DNA of 64,000 nucleotides from contig CM041465.1 in the NCBI GenBank assembly GCA_023213395.1, forward strand, positions 239,823,741 through 239,887,740. The letters are read 5' to 3'. The notes beneath the pieces were generated by a model that was not told the origin of the DNA, ran no database searches, and saw nothing but the letters and a program-made list of their open reading frames with translations. Both the position numbers and the translations under genes were made by a program. The DNA comes from Cycas panzhihuaensis (Eukaryota; Cycadophyta). Each line of letters opens with the position of its first letter. The stretch's first letter is position 1. Of the stretch, positions 23,715-34,600 are shown in pieces.

Positions 23715-25960
23715 ATGGAATGAAACCCTTTAGATTGGGCTTATCATGCCTTTGCTTCAAGAACTCATAATTTCCCCACATCCATTCTGGGATCCACCCA
23801 AGAAGGTGATGATCCTATTTACTATCTGGGTGATCAACATCACCCACTTGATGCCCACCCCTCTACTGATGCAATAGAGGGTCCATCTCCTCTCACGATT
23901 CACCACCTAGTTGGTGATTCTTATGAGGAGTACCCTGAGGGGTCTACTTCATTTGAGGTCCCGTTTACCTCCTATAATCATGTAGATACCCCTCCTACTG
24001 ACGTGATTGATGCCCTTAGTGAATGTTTTCATGCCGCTCATCTTCAGTCACGTCCTAGATGGTTTGAAGATGTCTTGCGTGGTGGGGCATCTTCCTCATC
24101 CGCACCTATCCCACCATCTTCATTTGCATCTATACCTCCCATGACAAGTAACCCTTTTGTGCCTACACATTCGTCTCGCTCTATCCCTACACCTACCTTA
24201 GGGATGTATATTGCACCTTCTGTTCCTCATCATGGTCCCAACTCTTCGGGGCCCTCTCGTGATATGTCTTTCTCCTAGCTTGGGGTTAGTATACCTTTTC
24301 CTAGTCAAGCTAATATGCCACCTCCCAACGTCGTGCATGCATTTCCTAGTAGGCCTAGAGGTCCTACCAATACCCCTACTACTAGTCATATGGGATTTGC
24401 TCCTACGTATACTCAAAACCAACCTAATAGTCCTTCTCTTTATGTACCCCCAAGTTATACTTCTCAACCTTGGGGGCACAGTAAAGGGAACCATATTCTA
24501 GCTTACGGGGTAGACCTGTTACATCTATATGGGGTTGCACCACCCACAAGTGGCCCATATGGATAAAACCCAGTTCCTCACCCTTCCTTTCCATCATCCT
24601 GCGTAGCTCCTTACACTGCACCTTTGCAAGGAAACCTAACTTCCTTTCAAAGCACCTATCCTTAAGTCCCTTTTCAACAAGGGGCATTTCCTCAAGGAGG
24701 GATGGGCCTACCACCCCCATTTGTTCATTGTCCATTACCTCCTACATCATTTGTCGATCCTATGGTCTAGGTGAGGTTATGTCCCTTCATGGATTATAGA
24801 TCAACACCATTATCTGTTGAGGCATTAAGAACCAATTTGCCACCTCATCCTCCTGAAGTTCCTAAGTTTGATATAACTTCATCATAAGATCTAGCGGAAT
24901 ATGTTCATAGTTTCTCTATGGCATGCATTGATTACTAGGCCTATGATCACATACTAATGAAATTATTCCCATGATCCCTACAAGGTGATTTGCTTAAATG
25001 GTTTTATTACATGCCTACCCATTCCATTTTCTTATTCTAGCAACTTGTGGACGAGTTCATCAACTATTTTGATGTGGCTCGTCCATTCGAAAGTAGAATA
25101 AAATCCCTTCTTTCACTAAAATAAGGTCACGATGAGATGAACCGTGATTTTGTGTGATGATTCCGTGACCTCCTCCATTCCACTAAGGCTACCTTGCCTG
25201 AGGAATTAAAGAGGGATCTCTTCATTAATGTAATTCGCCCCAAAGTCCATGTGGAAGTCCTTAAGATAGGGGCAACTACATGCGACTCTACCATTGCAAA
25301 GTGCTTAGCGCTTAAGGCTATTGAGATCCAAGCTGGACTCAAGAAGCCTCTCAATCCCTCATAACAACATGAGGCACCACCTCAAACTAAAGAAACCAAA
25401 CTAGAACAATCCACTAGGTCCTCTTCTCATTCGACTAAGAAGACCCTAGATCTGCTCACTTCTGCTATACGTTCATTCGAACATACGATGAAGGAACTTA
25501 AACTGCAAGCTCCTTCATCACCCACTTCCAATAAACAAATCTAACAAGCTACTCAAGCTGCTCTTCCTAGGGGTGGTAACACTCAGTCCTCCCAAGGAAG
25601 GAATCTAGATTCCTCACATGAGAAGAAGTGGTGTTCCATTCATGGGGAGTGTTTCCATGACAACTCGCATTGTAGGGCTCAACATCCTGGGGATCCCCTA
25701 CAACGTGACTCATCTTCTAAATGGACCTCAAGGCCCAACCTTAACCAACCAGTCCACAAGGATTTGTTCCCCATGCATGGGGAACATGATCATAACGCTC
25801 AACCCAAAAACATCTGGAACTAGGGAAGATCCATGAATTCCCGTCTTTCCCACGATAAGGGGAAGGGCACTCAGGATTCATCTTCTTCCACGCGTTCCCC
25901 TGATCGATGTACTCCCTCACCTTCATGGTCCTGGAATAAGGGAAAGAAGGTAATCCAAAT
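23715..25960 (+). pseudogene. Element B gag (decayed)
   Basis: Same plan as in element A. ATG 23715 is followed almost at once by a stop (Met-Glu-stop), then DWAYH-like residues. A Pro/Ser/Thr-rich N-terminal part follows to about 24770, then the gag domain (MDYRSTPLSVEALRTNLPP near 24789; HSFSMACIDY near 24910, followed by a stop in place of Trp) and the helix with EELKRDLFINVI near 25200. A knuckle-like motif KKWCSIHGECFHDNS lies near 25623. Stops fall at former Gln codons in FQQLVDEF and KQGHDEM. It is in frame with the protease downstream. Confidence 0.85.
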
Positions 25961-26379
25961 GCTTGAGGCCACCCCCTTATATGCCCTCACTCAGTCTCAA
26001 GCTGCTAAATAGGTAGCTGACACCTCTTCTTCTACTCCACACTCTGATCTTCTTCCAAAAACCTCCCTTCCAGAAGTTCTGTTACTTCCCAAGACTATTC
26101 CTATTTGTCCAGGTTGCTATGATTTCAGAAGAGCTCTTCCTCAATTCACAGCCAAGGGGAAGGCCTTTTCTGTCGTTGATGAGCTTTGTACCATGGCCGC
26201 CAAGATGTCCATCATGGATGTCTTGAGAAGTTATCCTGAATAACGAACTCTTCTTTTGGAAGATTTAGGGTTGAGTGACGCGCCCATTCACGCTTTGGGT
26301 ATTACCCAAAGCCATGAGCCTATCATTTCCTTTGACACTAAAGATCTTCCCCCTACTTGTGAAAGGGAATGCCAATGGA

Positions 26380-26745
26380 ACTTCCCCTTCACCATCACTA
26401 TTGACACACCAGACTGTACCCTATGAAGGACTGTTGTTGACAACGGTTCTTCTATTAATACCATGCCCTTGCACGTTATGCAAGAGCTTAGTATTTCCAC
26501 CTTGGAACCTGTTCCATAGCAATGCCAAGGATATGATGGTAGCAAAAGGACTCCATTGGGGTTTGTTTCGATCCCGCTCACTCTAGAGGGTAAGACTATC
26601 CTCGCTGATGTTGTAGTCCTTGACATTGACGTCGACTACAATCTTCTCTTGGGTCGACCATAGCTCCATCCGATGGGAGCCGTGTGTTCGACCCACTGGG
26701 GGCAACTTAAGTTCATCTATAATGGATGGATGAGGGTTGTTTCCT
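26380..26745 (+). pseudogene. Element B aspartic protease domain
   Basis: The active site reads VVDNGSSINTMPL near 26434, the intact family form with Asp-Asn-Gly. It is followed by CQGYDGS, LGFVSIPLTLEGKTILADVVVLDIDVDYNLLLGRP near 26560-26660, a stop for Trp, and GQLKFIYNG. It would mature the Gag-Pol polyprotein. A Trp-to-stop and two Gln/Arg-to-stop changes inactivate it. A serine- and acid-rich linker follows to about 27300, still in frame. Confidence 0.8.
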
Positions 26746-27299
26746 GAAAATGCCCACCTATTAAACGAACTTGCCCTACCAACCAAGCAAGTCATGGCCA
26801 TACGAAGAGGGACAAAGGCCCTTCTACTCATGCCTCGGTTTGCTCCATCGGCATACCCGATTCATCCCATCTCAAAGAAGATCCTGTGTCTTCTTCATAT
26901 AGTCTTACTCACTTTACTTCTACTAGTGTCAGGAGCTATAGGTACCTTGCCCTGTTTAACGATGATGAGTCCCATGGTAAGGATGAGAATTTTCCTCATC
27001 CCATCTCCCTCCTCTACACTAGTAAGAAGCACCCTTCCTATTCTAGGTCCCAACTTAAAACCCCTCTTGTTGGAGAGACTTGTCACCCCCTTGTATCACA
27101 TGTCATTGCACGCATTGATCCATAGCTCATTGATTCTTCCTCTCCATCAGCCCCCACAGGTGATGGTTTTAAGGAACTTCCTTTCCCTCCTTCCGAGGAG
27201 CCCTTTCCTGACTCTCTCTTAGAGTCTTTTGAGGATGTTGGACAGCTTGATGACCACCATAGTCCCGCTGCTCCCATTTCCTCTAGCACTTCATCTATT

Positions 27300-28500
27300 C
27301 GAAGTAAGGTCATCCATGGGGTGGATTACTTCGAAGATGATGAAGCCTTGCTTGAGCACTTAGCAGGCTCCACGTCTAACTTTCCTTTTGGTCACCATAG
27401 GCTTGGCCATGAGAAGTTCTTAGCAATTAGGTCCATACTCACTGACCTGATTCCATCCCCTATTCCGTCTCTTCCTGTTGACCTTGCCCCTCTCCATTTC
27501 AAGGAGGGGAATGCCATGTTCATGGGGGTGACCCAGGACATAGTCCTAGCCCTGGGTAAGGTCATTAAGGTAGGGGTGGAATGCTCTCCTGATGAGGTAA
27601 GGGAATATTCCCTTTTGTTCCATGAGTTCTGGGATGTCTTTACATGGGATTACTCTGACATGAAAGGAATCAACCCATCCATTGTTACCTATAATCTCAC
27701 TACCGTTCCTAGCGCCCGCCCCATGCACCAGAAACCATGTCCTCTCCACCCTAAGCTCTTGGTCATTTTTAAGATGGAGGTTGAGAAACTTTTGGATGCT
27801 AGACTTATTACTTCTATCGACTATCCTAAATGGGTGTCCAACATCGTTCTCATTGCTAAAAAGAATAGGACCATCTAGATATGCATTGATTTACATGATA
27901 TCAACAACGGATGCCCTAAAGATAACTTTCCACTTCCTTTCATCAATCAAATCATTGATTGAACCGCCAAGTTTGAAATCATGTCCTTGATGGATGGCTT
28001 CTCTGGCTACAACCAAATTCAAATATCTCCTGAAGACTGCCACAAGATGGCCTTCACTACCCCATGGGGTACCTTTCCTATAAAGCAATGCCCTTTGGTC
28101 TCAAAAATGTAGGCACTACTTACCAAAGGACGATGCATTTTATCTTCTATGACCTCACTGACGACACATTTGAGGTCTTTATGGATGACATGATAGGTCT
28201 TTCATGTGTCAGGGCCCATCATCCCTCAGACCTATAGACTATCTTCACATGGTGCTGCAAGTACCATGTAAGCCTAAACCCACTCAAATATGTGTTTGTC
28301 ATCACTTCTGGCAAATTCCTTAGATTTCTTATGTTAAAACAAGGAATTTAGATTGACCCTGATAAAGTCAAGGCAATCCTCGATATGCCACCTCCTAGAA
28401 CTCAGTGATAGATCAAGTTGTTTCTAAGTAGGCTTAGTTTCCTCAGGCGCTTCCTGGTAGACTTCATCATGAGCACCGAACCCTTGACTAACATATTAAA
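27300..28500 (+). pseudogene. Element B reverse transcriptase domain
   Basis: The N-terminal extension (HGVDYFEDDEALLEHLAG) leads into an open frame to 27878. Recognisable parts are SPDEVREYSLLFHEF near 27590, TWDYSDMKGINPSIV near 27640, HPKL, SIDYPKWVSNIVLIAKKN near 27815 and, after a stop, NFPLPFINQIID near 27930 and SLMDGFSGYNQIQ near 27985. The catalytic Met-Asp-Asp at 28181-28189 is intact but out of frame with the start after an indel near 28080. Thus the catalytic residues survive while the frame does not. The connection region ends near a 30-bp tandem duplication (28522-28581). Confidence 0.85.
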
Positions 28501-28521
28501 GAAGGGAGCCCCATTTGTTTA

Positions 28522-28581
28522 GTCTGATAAGACCCAACAAGCCTCGAAGTGGTCTGATAAGATCCAACAAGCCTTCAAAAG
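28522..28581 (+). repeat. 30-bp tandem duplication in element B pol
   Basis: GTCTGATAAGACCCAACAAG at 28522 recurs as GTCTGATAAGATCCAACAAG at 28552. Elements A and E have a single copy, so the duplication is private to B. It is in frame (ten codons). Confidence 0.8.
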
Positions 28582-29000
28582 ACTTAAGGAAGCTCTTGCT
28601 TATGCTCCTATGTTGGCACCCCCTTGCTTCGATAGGCCCTTCATTATCTATATCTCGGTGACTGATGAGTCCTTGGGTACTATGTTGGCTCAGGGGGATG
28701 ATTCAGGAGTCAAGAGAGCCATTTACTTTATCAGCCGCACCCTCATGGCTGCTGAACTCAACTACTCTCCGGCTGAGAAGGAATGTCTCTCCTTGGTTCA
28801 CGCAACTAAGAAGTTCAGACACTAATTACTCGGTAATACTACCAAGGTGATCGTCTAGTCTGATCCCTTGCGATATCTACTTACTCATTCAGACTTGATG
28901 GGTAGGGCTGGCCATTGGGCCATCCTGCTTTAGGAGTTCGATCTTCATATCGTTAATAGGAAATCAAAGAAAGGGATGGTAGTGGCTAAGTAGCTCGCAG
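28582..29000 (+). pseudogene. Element B gypsy RNase H domain
   Basis: Reads FDRPFIIYISVTDESLGTMLAQ near 28628, AIYFISRTLMAAELNYSPAEKECLSLVHATKKFRH near 28720-28822, then stops. Order and spacing match A and E. It would degrade RNA in the RNA-DNA hybrid. It is broken by two stops in the C-terminal third. Confidence 0.8.
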
Positions 29001-29059
29001 ATGCCCCTATCCTTAACTCATTCGATGCCCCTGTTGACAATTCTCTTCCTGATGAGTCT

Positions 29060-30318
29060 ATCTTGACCATTCAGGGCATCCTTTCCCATCCACTCGTTGA
29101 TAACAAGTGGTATGGTAACATCATACAGTACCTCACACAGTAGCACTACCGCTGTAAAGCCAGTAATAAGATTAGATATTATATCTGGACCTTTGCTAGG
29201 CAATACTTCTTTATTATCGAAGTATTATACAAGAGGTATTTCAATGGGATCCTCCTCTGCTACATTACTTTTGACGAAGCAGACCAAATACTCTGTGAAT
29301 TCCACCATGGCATTTGTGGGGGCCACTTTGGGGGCTAGTCCATGGCCCAGAGGATCCTTCGTATGGGCTACTATTGGCCATCCCTCTTCAAGGATGCCCA
29401 TGCCTATGCTTTGAGATGTCGGCGATGTCAGGAACATGCCAATATCTCCCACGTGCCTTCTGAGGCCCTTCATCCTATCACATCTCCATGGCCTTTCACT
29501 CAGTGGGGTCTAGACCTTATCGGGGCTATATCCCCACCCTTATCATCGTAGCACAAGTTTATCTTGACTGCCACAGAATACTTTACTAAATGGGTGGAAG
29601 CCATCCCTTTGATTACTACTCCTGGTAAGACGATAGCTACTTTCATCTACCAACACATCATTTGCTGCTTCAGGATCCTCGATGTCTTGAATACTGATAA
29701 CAGAACCCCTTTTTATAACAAGGAGATGGATGAGCTTTGTAAGAAATTTAAAATCTCTTATAAACTTCCTCCCCTTATTACCCCCAGGCAAATGGTCAAG
29801 TTGAGTCGTTCAACAAGACTTTCGTTAATATTCTAAAGAAAACTGTCACTCAATCTCAAAGATTATGGCACCTTCAGCTCTCTTCTGCCCTATGGGCTTA
29901 CTGTACCTCTATCCGTGCTGCTATAGGAATGACTCTATTCTCCCTAGTTTATAGGACTGAGGCCATGCTCCCATTGGAAGTGGAGATTCCCTCTTTACGA
30001 GTTTCCCTTCAAGGTCTCATCAATGAGGAGTTGATCCGTCAGGCTCGCCTCTTAGACCTTGAGGCCTTGGATGAGAGACGTCTAGCTGCCTACCAGGCTA
30101 ACCTCGCATCCAAATCCTGCTCATAAAGGACCTACAATAAACACCTTCATTCTTATCCTTTGTATCCTAGGGACCACGTTCTTAGATTGGAATATCTCCA
30201 CAACCGCTTGACTAAATTTGGGCCCAAGTGGATTGGCCCCTTCGTTGTTCTTCCCCTTGGAAGGCCTTGAGTCTGAGAAAGCCATTAATGGGAAATTCCT
30301 CAAGAAATTAAACTCATG
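29060..30318 (+). pseudogene. Element B integrase (decayed)
   Basis: The zinc domain is present (FHHGICGGHFG near 29301; RCRRCQEHANISHVPSEALHP near 29415, both Cys intact). In the core the first Asp is in GLDLIGAISPP near 29509 and the second in NTDNRTPFYNKEMDELC near 29690. A frameshift near 29770 precedes the Glu (QVESFNKT in the shifted frame near 29803). MTLFSLVYRTEAMLPLEVEIPSL follows near 29929. The C-terminal domain has a deletion near 30250. It is inactive. Confidence 0.8.
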
Positions 30319-31029
30319 ACTTCATCATCACCTTATTCACACTCCAAAATGAGCCAAAACTACCATCCTAAGTTGTTCCCATTTCTCCTAACCACAAGCG
30401 AAATGGCAGCTTAAGGTGGCTCTCTCGCCTTTTGGTTCCTCCCGCGGAACCTTCGTTCCCCATTCTTTTGGGAACCTTGTCCTCCTATTTGGGCATTCCC
30501 TAATTAGGATGACACTCTAGAGTATCGTCACTCCCATCCTATTTGGTATTTTCTTTGCATATCCCGCTATGCTCCCATGTGGACATGCGTGTTGCCTTAT
30601 TTTCCTAGCCCCACATATGTTTATCACCTCTACTCATGGTGATCATGTGTGCTCTTATTAGGAACATGGTCCCACATGAAAGGAAATGTGCATAACTCAA
30701 ACAAATGTCATAACACAAAAATCATATAATAATTAGCTCAAAACGTTAACAACCATATCCTCATGCACCCGTGCATCCTCACATACATATACATAAACAT
30801 GTAAACAAAACATACATATCATCCATGACATATTATGATACACATCATCATATGCCAAATGGGGTACCAGTCCCCTCGTTTATATATATCAAAAATCATA
30901 TGTCATATCATACAAATGGTATGGTACATCATTTGTGGGAATCCAGTGTCCTTGCAGGGAGGGTACAATCATGTGTCCTAGAGGTCTGTGCTTCTCCCTA
31001 CCTAAAATAAAATAGATACACTACTCCTA
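30319..31029 (+). other. Element B post-integrase spacer
   Basis: Collinear with 13638-14370 in A. No coding potential. It contains AT-rich ATACATA words (about 30770-30910). It separates two converging reading frames, integrase on plus and the antisense gene on minus. Confidence 0.5.
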
Positions 31030-33005
31030 CTATTGCCTTGCCCCTAGGGCATTATCTCTTGATCGATGTGATCCCTCTCCTGGGGACCACATCCCTCTGA
31101 GACTCCTCCTAAGTCTCTGCAAGTTTCCCGCCTCGCTCCCCTCATCCCATGGCCTCCTCGGGGTCATCGCCATCGTGTAGGTCCGTGTCCTGCTCCACGC
31201 TAACCTCAATGCCATGTCCTCTACCAGTCGATCGTATCAGGCCTGGATACAATCCTGATCTGTCTCCATGAGATTGAGCCTCTCCTCCATATCCCAGAGT
31301 CGCTCCTTCATCATTGCTATCCAGATATGGCTCTCCATATCCCCTCCATCTCCTCCTTGAGCCTCCAACGCCTGCACCTGACTCTTTAGAGCATCCCTCT
31401 CTGCTCGGGTGGTGTCCAACTCTACCTGCTGCCATCCCACATGAACCTCGTGCTCCTAGGACTCCGCTACCTATATATCTCTCGCCCTTATCAATGGAGC
31501 GAATGCTACTACGTAGTCACCCACCGATTTGGGCTCATCGCCCACCTGGATGGGAGGTTGCCCCTCTACATAGGCCTGAGGGAATACCTCTTGGACTACC
31601 ACCTCTACCAGCCTCTTGATGTCTACCATACCTGCAAATCCAACATGTCATATATCAGTACATGTTGGTACGCTATCAAACCAAAATTGAGCTATGTATG
31701 TATATCTGGCAATCAAACGATCACAAGAGAAGGTCATGTCTCACCTGGTGCAGCTATCAGCTCCTCCACTCGGGTGATTGTCTCTACCTCAGGCACTTCG
31801 CCAGCTGCAGGTATCTCCTCCTCCTTAGGTACCTCCTCTACTACTACCTCAGCTACTGGGGCATCCCTCCTCTCTGTGGTTGGTGCAGCCGACTCTCTGG
31901 ATCTCCTGACAGTCTGTAGCCTGCGGGCCTGTATCACTGGGCCCCTGCTCTCCTCTGTAACTCATGATGAGCCTGTCTCTCCACCTACAGCCTCTAATGG
32001 ACCTACTCCTCTGCTTGTAGTCCCTGATGGACCTACCTCTCCTGTAGGTCGTGATGGGCCAGCCCTATCACCTCCATCACCACCCTCATCATCTCATGGG
32101 GGCACTCCTACCCTGCCTGCCTCATCGTCACTATTCCACCTCACTACTCTATATGGATCTGCTATATAATCCATCATAGTGAGGAGATCTAGTGATGTGG
32201 CCTCCACCGAGTGACAGATATGTGCTTGGTCCGTAGTCCCTCTCAACCTAGCCTACCACCTGTGTAGCATCGAGGCCCACTCTAAGATAGGGTGTGGTCC
32301 CCATGTCGGTGCCGCTATTCTAAAGTGGTCAAAGAACCATCACTATAGTAAGGTACTATATGATAGTCCACATGTGCCTACTACTCAAATAACATCCAGC
32401 TATGTAATGAGGTTCGCCACTACGAGGGTAGCCCAGTCGATCCTCTCTCCCACCTCGCACTGATGTACTGCATCTATCCATCCTCCTGGTATATCTCTAT
32501 AGTTCCGTTTTCGGGATATCCGGAATAGAATATATAATGTAATCAACTTTCTCACCTGAGGAACTCCCGACATAACTATGGTTCAGAGAGGAATCCCTCA
32601 CCTCTCCCATCTGTCTGAACTTATAAAGAACATAGCTACCTCCCTGTGTGTTGCCTCATTGCTAGATAGCACTCCTAGTGTCATCGGCCTCCCTGTCGTC
32701 GGTACTCCCAGTATCCTCCTGATGTCCCCAGGCATCACCAATACGTCCCCCACCTGGGGTAGGTGGAAGACATGTCTCCTCATGTCCCAGTGTGACACTA
32801 TATCAACTAGTAAACGCTAATTCGATGTGTATCGGGGTGTCCTCGTGACCTTCAGTAGGCCACATCTTTGCAAGATTTACTTATCCTCTCTCGTCATCAT
32901 CTCAATAAAGTTGAGCATCGCCATCCCAATATTCTTGTGATTCTCCACCGTGATCCTGACCTGCAAAATGCCATTGAAACACGTCAGACTCTAATCTACA
33001 CTCAT
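31030..33005 (-). pseudogene. Element B antisense plant-mobile-domain-like gene (spliced)
   Basis: Minus strand. One frame runs from 32960 to 31745 with only a few point stops. It opens with a PMD-like block (RCGLLKVTRTPRYTS, SHWDMRRHVFHLPQVGD, DIRRILGVPTTGRPMT, 32860-32690), in which Trp, FHLP, Gly-Asp and LGVP-x3-GRP match the PMD pattern. Next come a block with ERIDWATLVVANLI (about 32430) and TMMDYIADPYRVVRWNSDDEA (about 32150), a Gly/Pro/Ser repeat region, and an acidic stretch with PVAEVVVEEVPKEEE. After the 113-nt intron the last exon (31631-31030) is heptad-like (VELDTTRAERDALKSQVQAL) and ends GARQ-stop. Nothing identifies an enzyme. Start uncertain (33005 or 33070). Confidence is high that it is a gene, moderate for PMD. 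Confidence 0.65.
31632..31744 (-). other. Intron of the element B antisense gene (113 nt)
   Basis: Minus-strand donor CACCAG/GTGAGAC at 31744 and acceptor GATTTGCAG/GTATGG at 31632. Splicing joins codons ...Ala-Pro-Gly to Met-Val-Asp-Ile-Lys with the frame kept. Unspliced reading hits TGA at once. The matching intron in element A has the same sites. Confidence 0.78.
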
Positions 33006-33089
33006 GCCTCATCCTTTAGACTACCTCTCAGCCTCACTTGGTTGAGATTTGGGGTCCCTCGGGCCCCCATCTTCTTTTTTTTGTAGATG

Positions 33090-33200
33090 TGCTTTCACAC
33101 TGCACCAAACTTCACGGTACCGCAGAGTTTGGCATGGGTCCCACAGTGATCGGGGCCCCATGGTAAAGGTCGCGGCACCACGATCTTTACCATGGTTCTA
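33090..33200. promoter_or_regulatory. Internal copy of the LTR-type palindromic motif
   Basis: Contains CTTCACGGTACCGCAGAGTT, GGGGCCCCATGGTAAAGG and GATCTTTACCATGG. These are variants of the GGTACCGCGAAGTTTACCGT words found upstream of TATA in the LTRs (for example 35590-35640). Element A has the counterpart at about 16440-16535. Function unknown; it lies in the leader of the antisense transcript. Confidence 0.5.
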
Positions 33201-33206
33201 ACATCA

Positions 33207-33225
33207 CCCCCCCAAAAAGGGGGGG
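33207..33225. repeat. C7-A5-G7 perfect hairpin
   Basis: Seven C, five A, seven G, followed by T6. It is able to fold into a 7-bp GC stem. It lies in the antisense leader between the TATA box and the coding part. Confidence 0.75.
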
Positions 33226-33630
33226 TTTTTTACCTAAAAAATTGAAATGTTTTCTTCTTGTGGGCCATAGCCAGGCCCACTAGGACTAGGGCTACCTAAT
33301 GCCCCAGTCCCCCCTCTCTCTGGGTCTAATTTAGACTCTGGGAGGTTATCTTTCACCCATATGTGGCCTAAAAATCTACATAAAAATACCAAAAAGCATG
33401 AAACTTTCAAGCACGAGATAGGTTGATTTTTCAGAGATCCACTCACTCGATCTGGCTAAGTGCTCGCCATCTCATCCCAATGATCCCAATAGCTGTCTTT
33501 TGGCTCTAATCTGATGGTCTGATCTCCCTCCGCGTGCCTTCAAAGTTGGGCAGTGCTCTGCTATGTAAGGAAATGGCTCTGGATTCATTCGAGAGCCTGT
33601 GAAAATGAATCTCGTTTTCATCATTTTTTC

Positions 33631-33640
33631 CTTATATAGG
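33631..33640 (-). promoter_or_regulatory. Antisense TATA box, element B
   Basis: On the minus strand CCTATATAAG is identical to the box in element A at the same relative position. Transcription from about 33605 leftwards would give a leader of roughly 0.6 kb before the antisense coding region. Confidence 0.68.
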
Positions 33641-33649
33641 CGGGGGCTC

Positions 33650-34180
33650 TGACGAGCACTGTCTCTATTTTTGCTCATGTGACAGCCCTTTGGATTGTTC
33701 CTTACTACCAATCATCTTTGCCTTCTGGTTGTGTCTCCTGTTATGCTTCCATAGCCTTCGTTTTCATTCATTCTTTTAGATGTATTTATGACACCTTGTC
33801 GATGCATTTTTTATAGGGTCCTTCCGTCTTATTTTACGTTCCACTCCCGTGCATGCCTGAGTTTATACTCGTTTGGCTTGTTTTGACATCTTGGACTCAT
33901 TTTTGCAGCTTGTTCTTGCCCCAAGGGTCTCCAAAAGGAATGCTCCCTTCGTTCGGAGTCATTCTTTTCTTTTTAAAGCAACCTTTGGCATCCTAGGGTG
34001 CCCTTCTACCACCTGCTCTCAGCCAGTGGTCGGATGACCTGCTCTTATCCTTGGATAGCCTTATTGCTAGGTCCTCCTATGCTTCATGACCATTTGTTGT
34101 TTTCCATATGAGCCTCTTTTTGCTTCTACTCTTATATTATTGCATCTTTTTCTCTACCGAGATGTTTCCTTTCATCATCC
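33650..34180 (+). other. Spacer between antisense promoter and archaeal-type RNase H
   Basis: No reading frame is conserved between A and B here. The region lies between two divergently oriented units and may hold regulatory sequence for either. Nothing specific is recognised. Confidence 0.45.
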
Positions 34181-34600
34181 ATGACTCTCTTCATCTTTAC
34201 TGACGGCAGAAGCCGTGGTAATGCTGGGCCCTCAACTGCTACATGGATTCTTCGCAGCCCTTCCAGACATGATTTTCTGTGCTCTAGAATCTTCCTCCCT
34301 GAGGCCACCAATAATGAAGCTCAGTATACAGCCATTATCGAAGCCCTAAATGACGTACTTCGTTTCCATCATGGATTGATTGTTCTTCTTTGTGACTCCC
34401 AGGTGGTGGTGTCCCATCTCACCCAGGTTTACCAGGTGCGATGCCCTCACTTAAGAGCCCTCGCTTTGACCGCCAGATCCTTGCTAGCTAATTTCCAGTC
34501 TGTTGACATCTGACATATTCCTTGGGCCCTCAACGTTGAGGTAGACAGCCTCGTTTGCCTCATCCTTGAGTGTCCCCTCCCTCTTCTTGTTGACCGGCCC
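34181..34600 (+). pseudogene. Element B archaeal-type RNase H
   Basis: An open frame of 110 codons starts at ATG 34181 and then continues past a TGA (probably a former CGA). The catalytic set of archaeal-type RNase H is visible: Asp in FTDG (residue 7), with SRGNAGPSTATW after it; Glu in ATNNEAQY (about residue 46); Asp in LLCDSQVVVSHL (about residue 70); and, after the stop, the last Asp in LNVEVDSLVCLILE. This fold is known as the second RNase H (aRNH) of Tat-lineage gypsy elements. Here it is a stand-alone ORF near the 3' LTR, beyond the integrase and the antisense gene. It might assist primer removal or template degradation. Only the one early stop separates it from a full-length domain. 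Confidence 0.82.

Noticed and set aside
31441-32169. A 242-codon sense-strand open frame
   Set aside because: It is the complement of the antisense gene's exons. The antisense frame has PMD-like motifs, an intron and agreement with element A, while the sense frame is not open in A.
32520-32575. A 35-38 nt intron after GTTCCTC in the antisense gene
   Set aside because: The frame reads straight through in B, and the length is too short to be credible.
32961-33005. A further 44-45 nt intron at the front of the antisense gene (also 16302-16345 in A)
   Set aside because: GT-AG-like ends are visible in A, but the segment can also be read as coding, it is very short for a plant intron, the donor is AT in B, and phases of the putative first exon disagree.
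31030-33070. Envelope-like gene, as in some plant gypsy elements
   Set aside because: No signal peptide, membrane segment or cysteine pattern. The gene is antisense and PMD-like instead.
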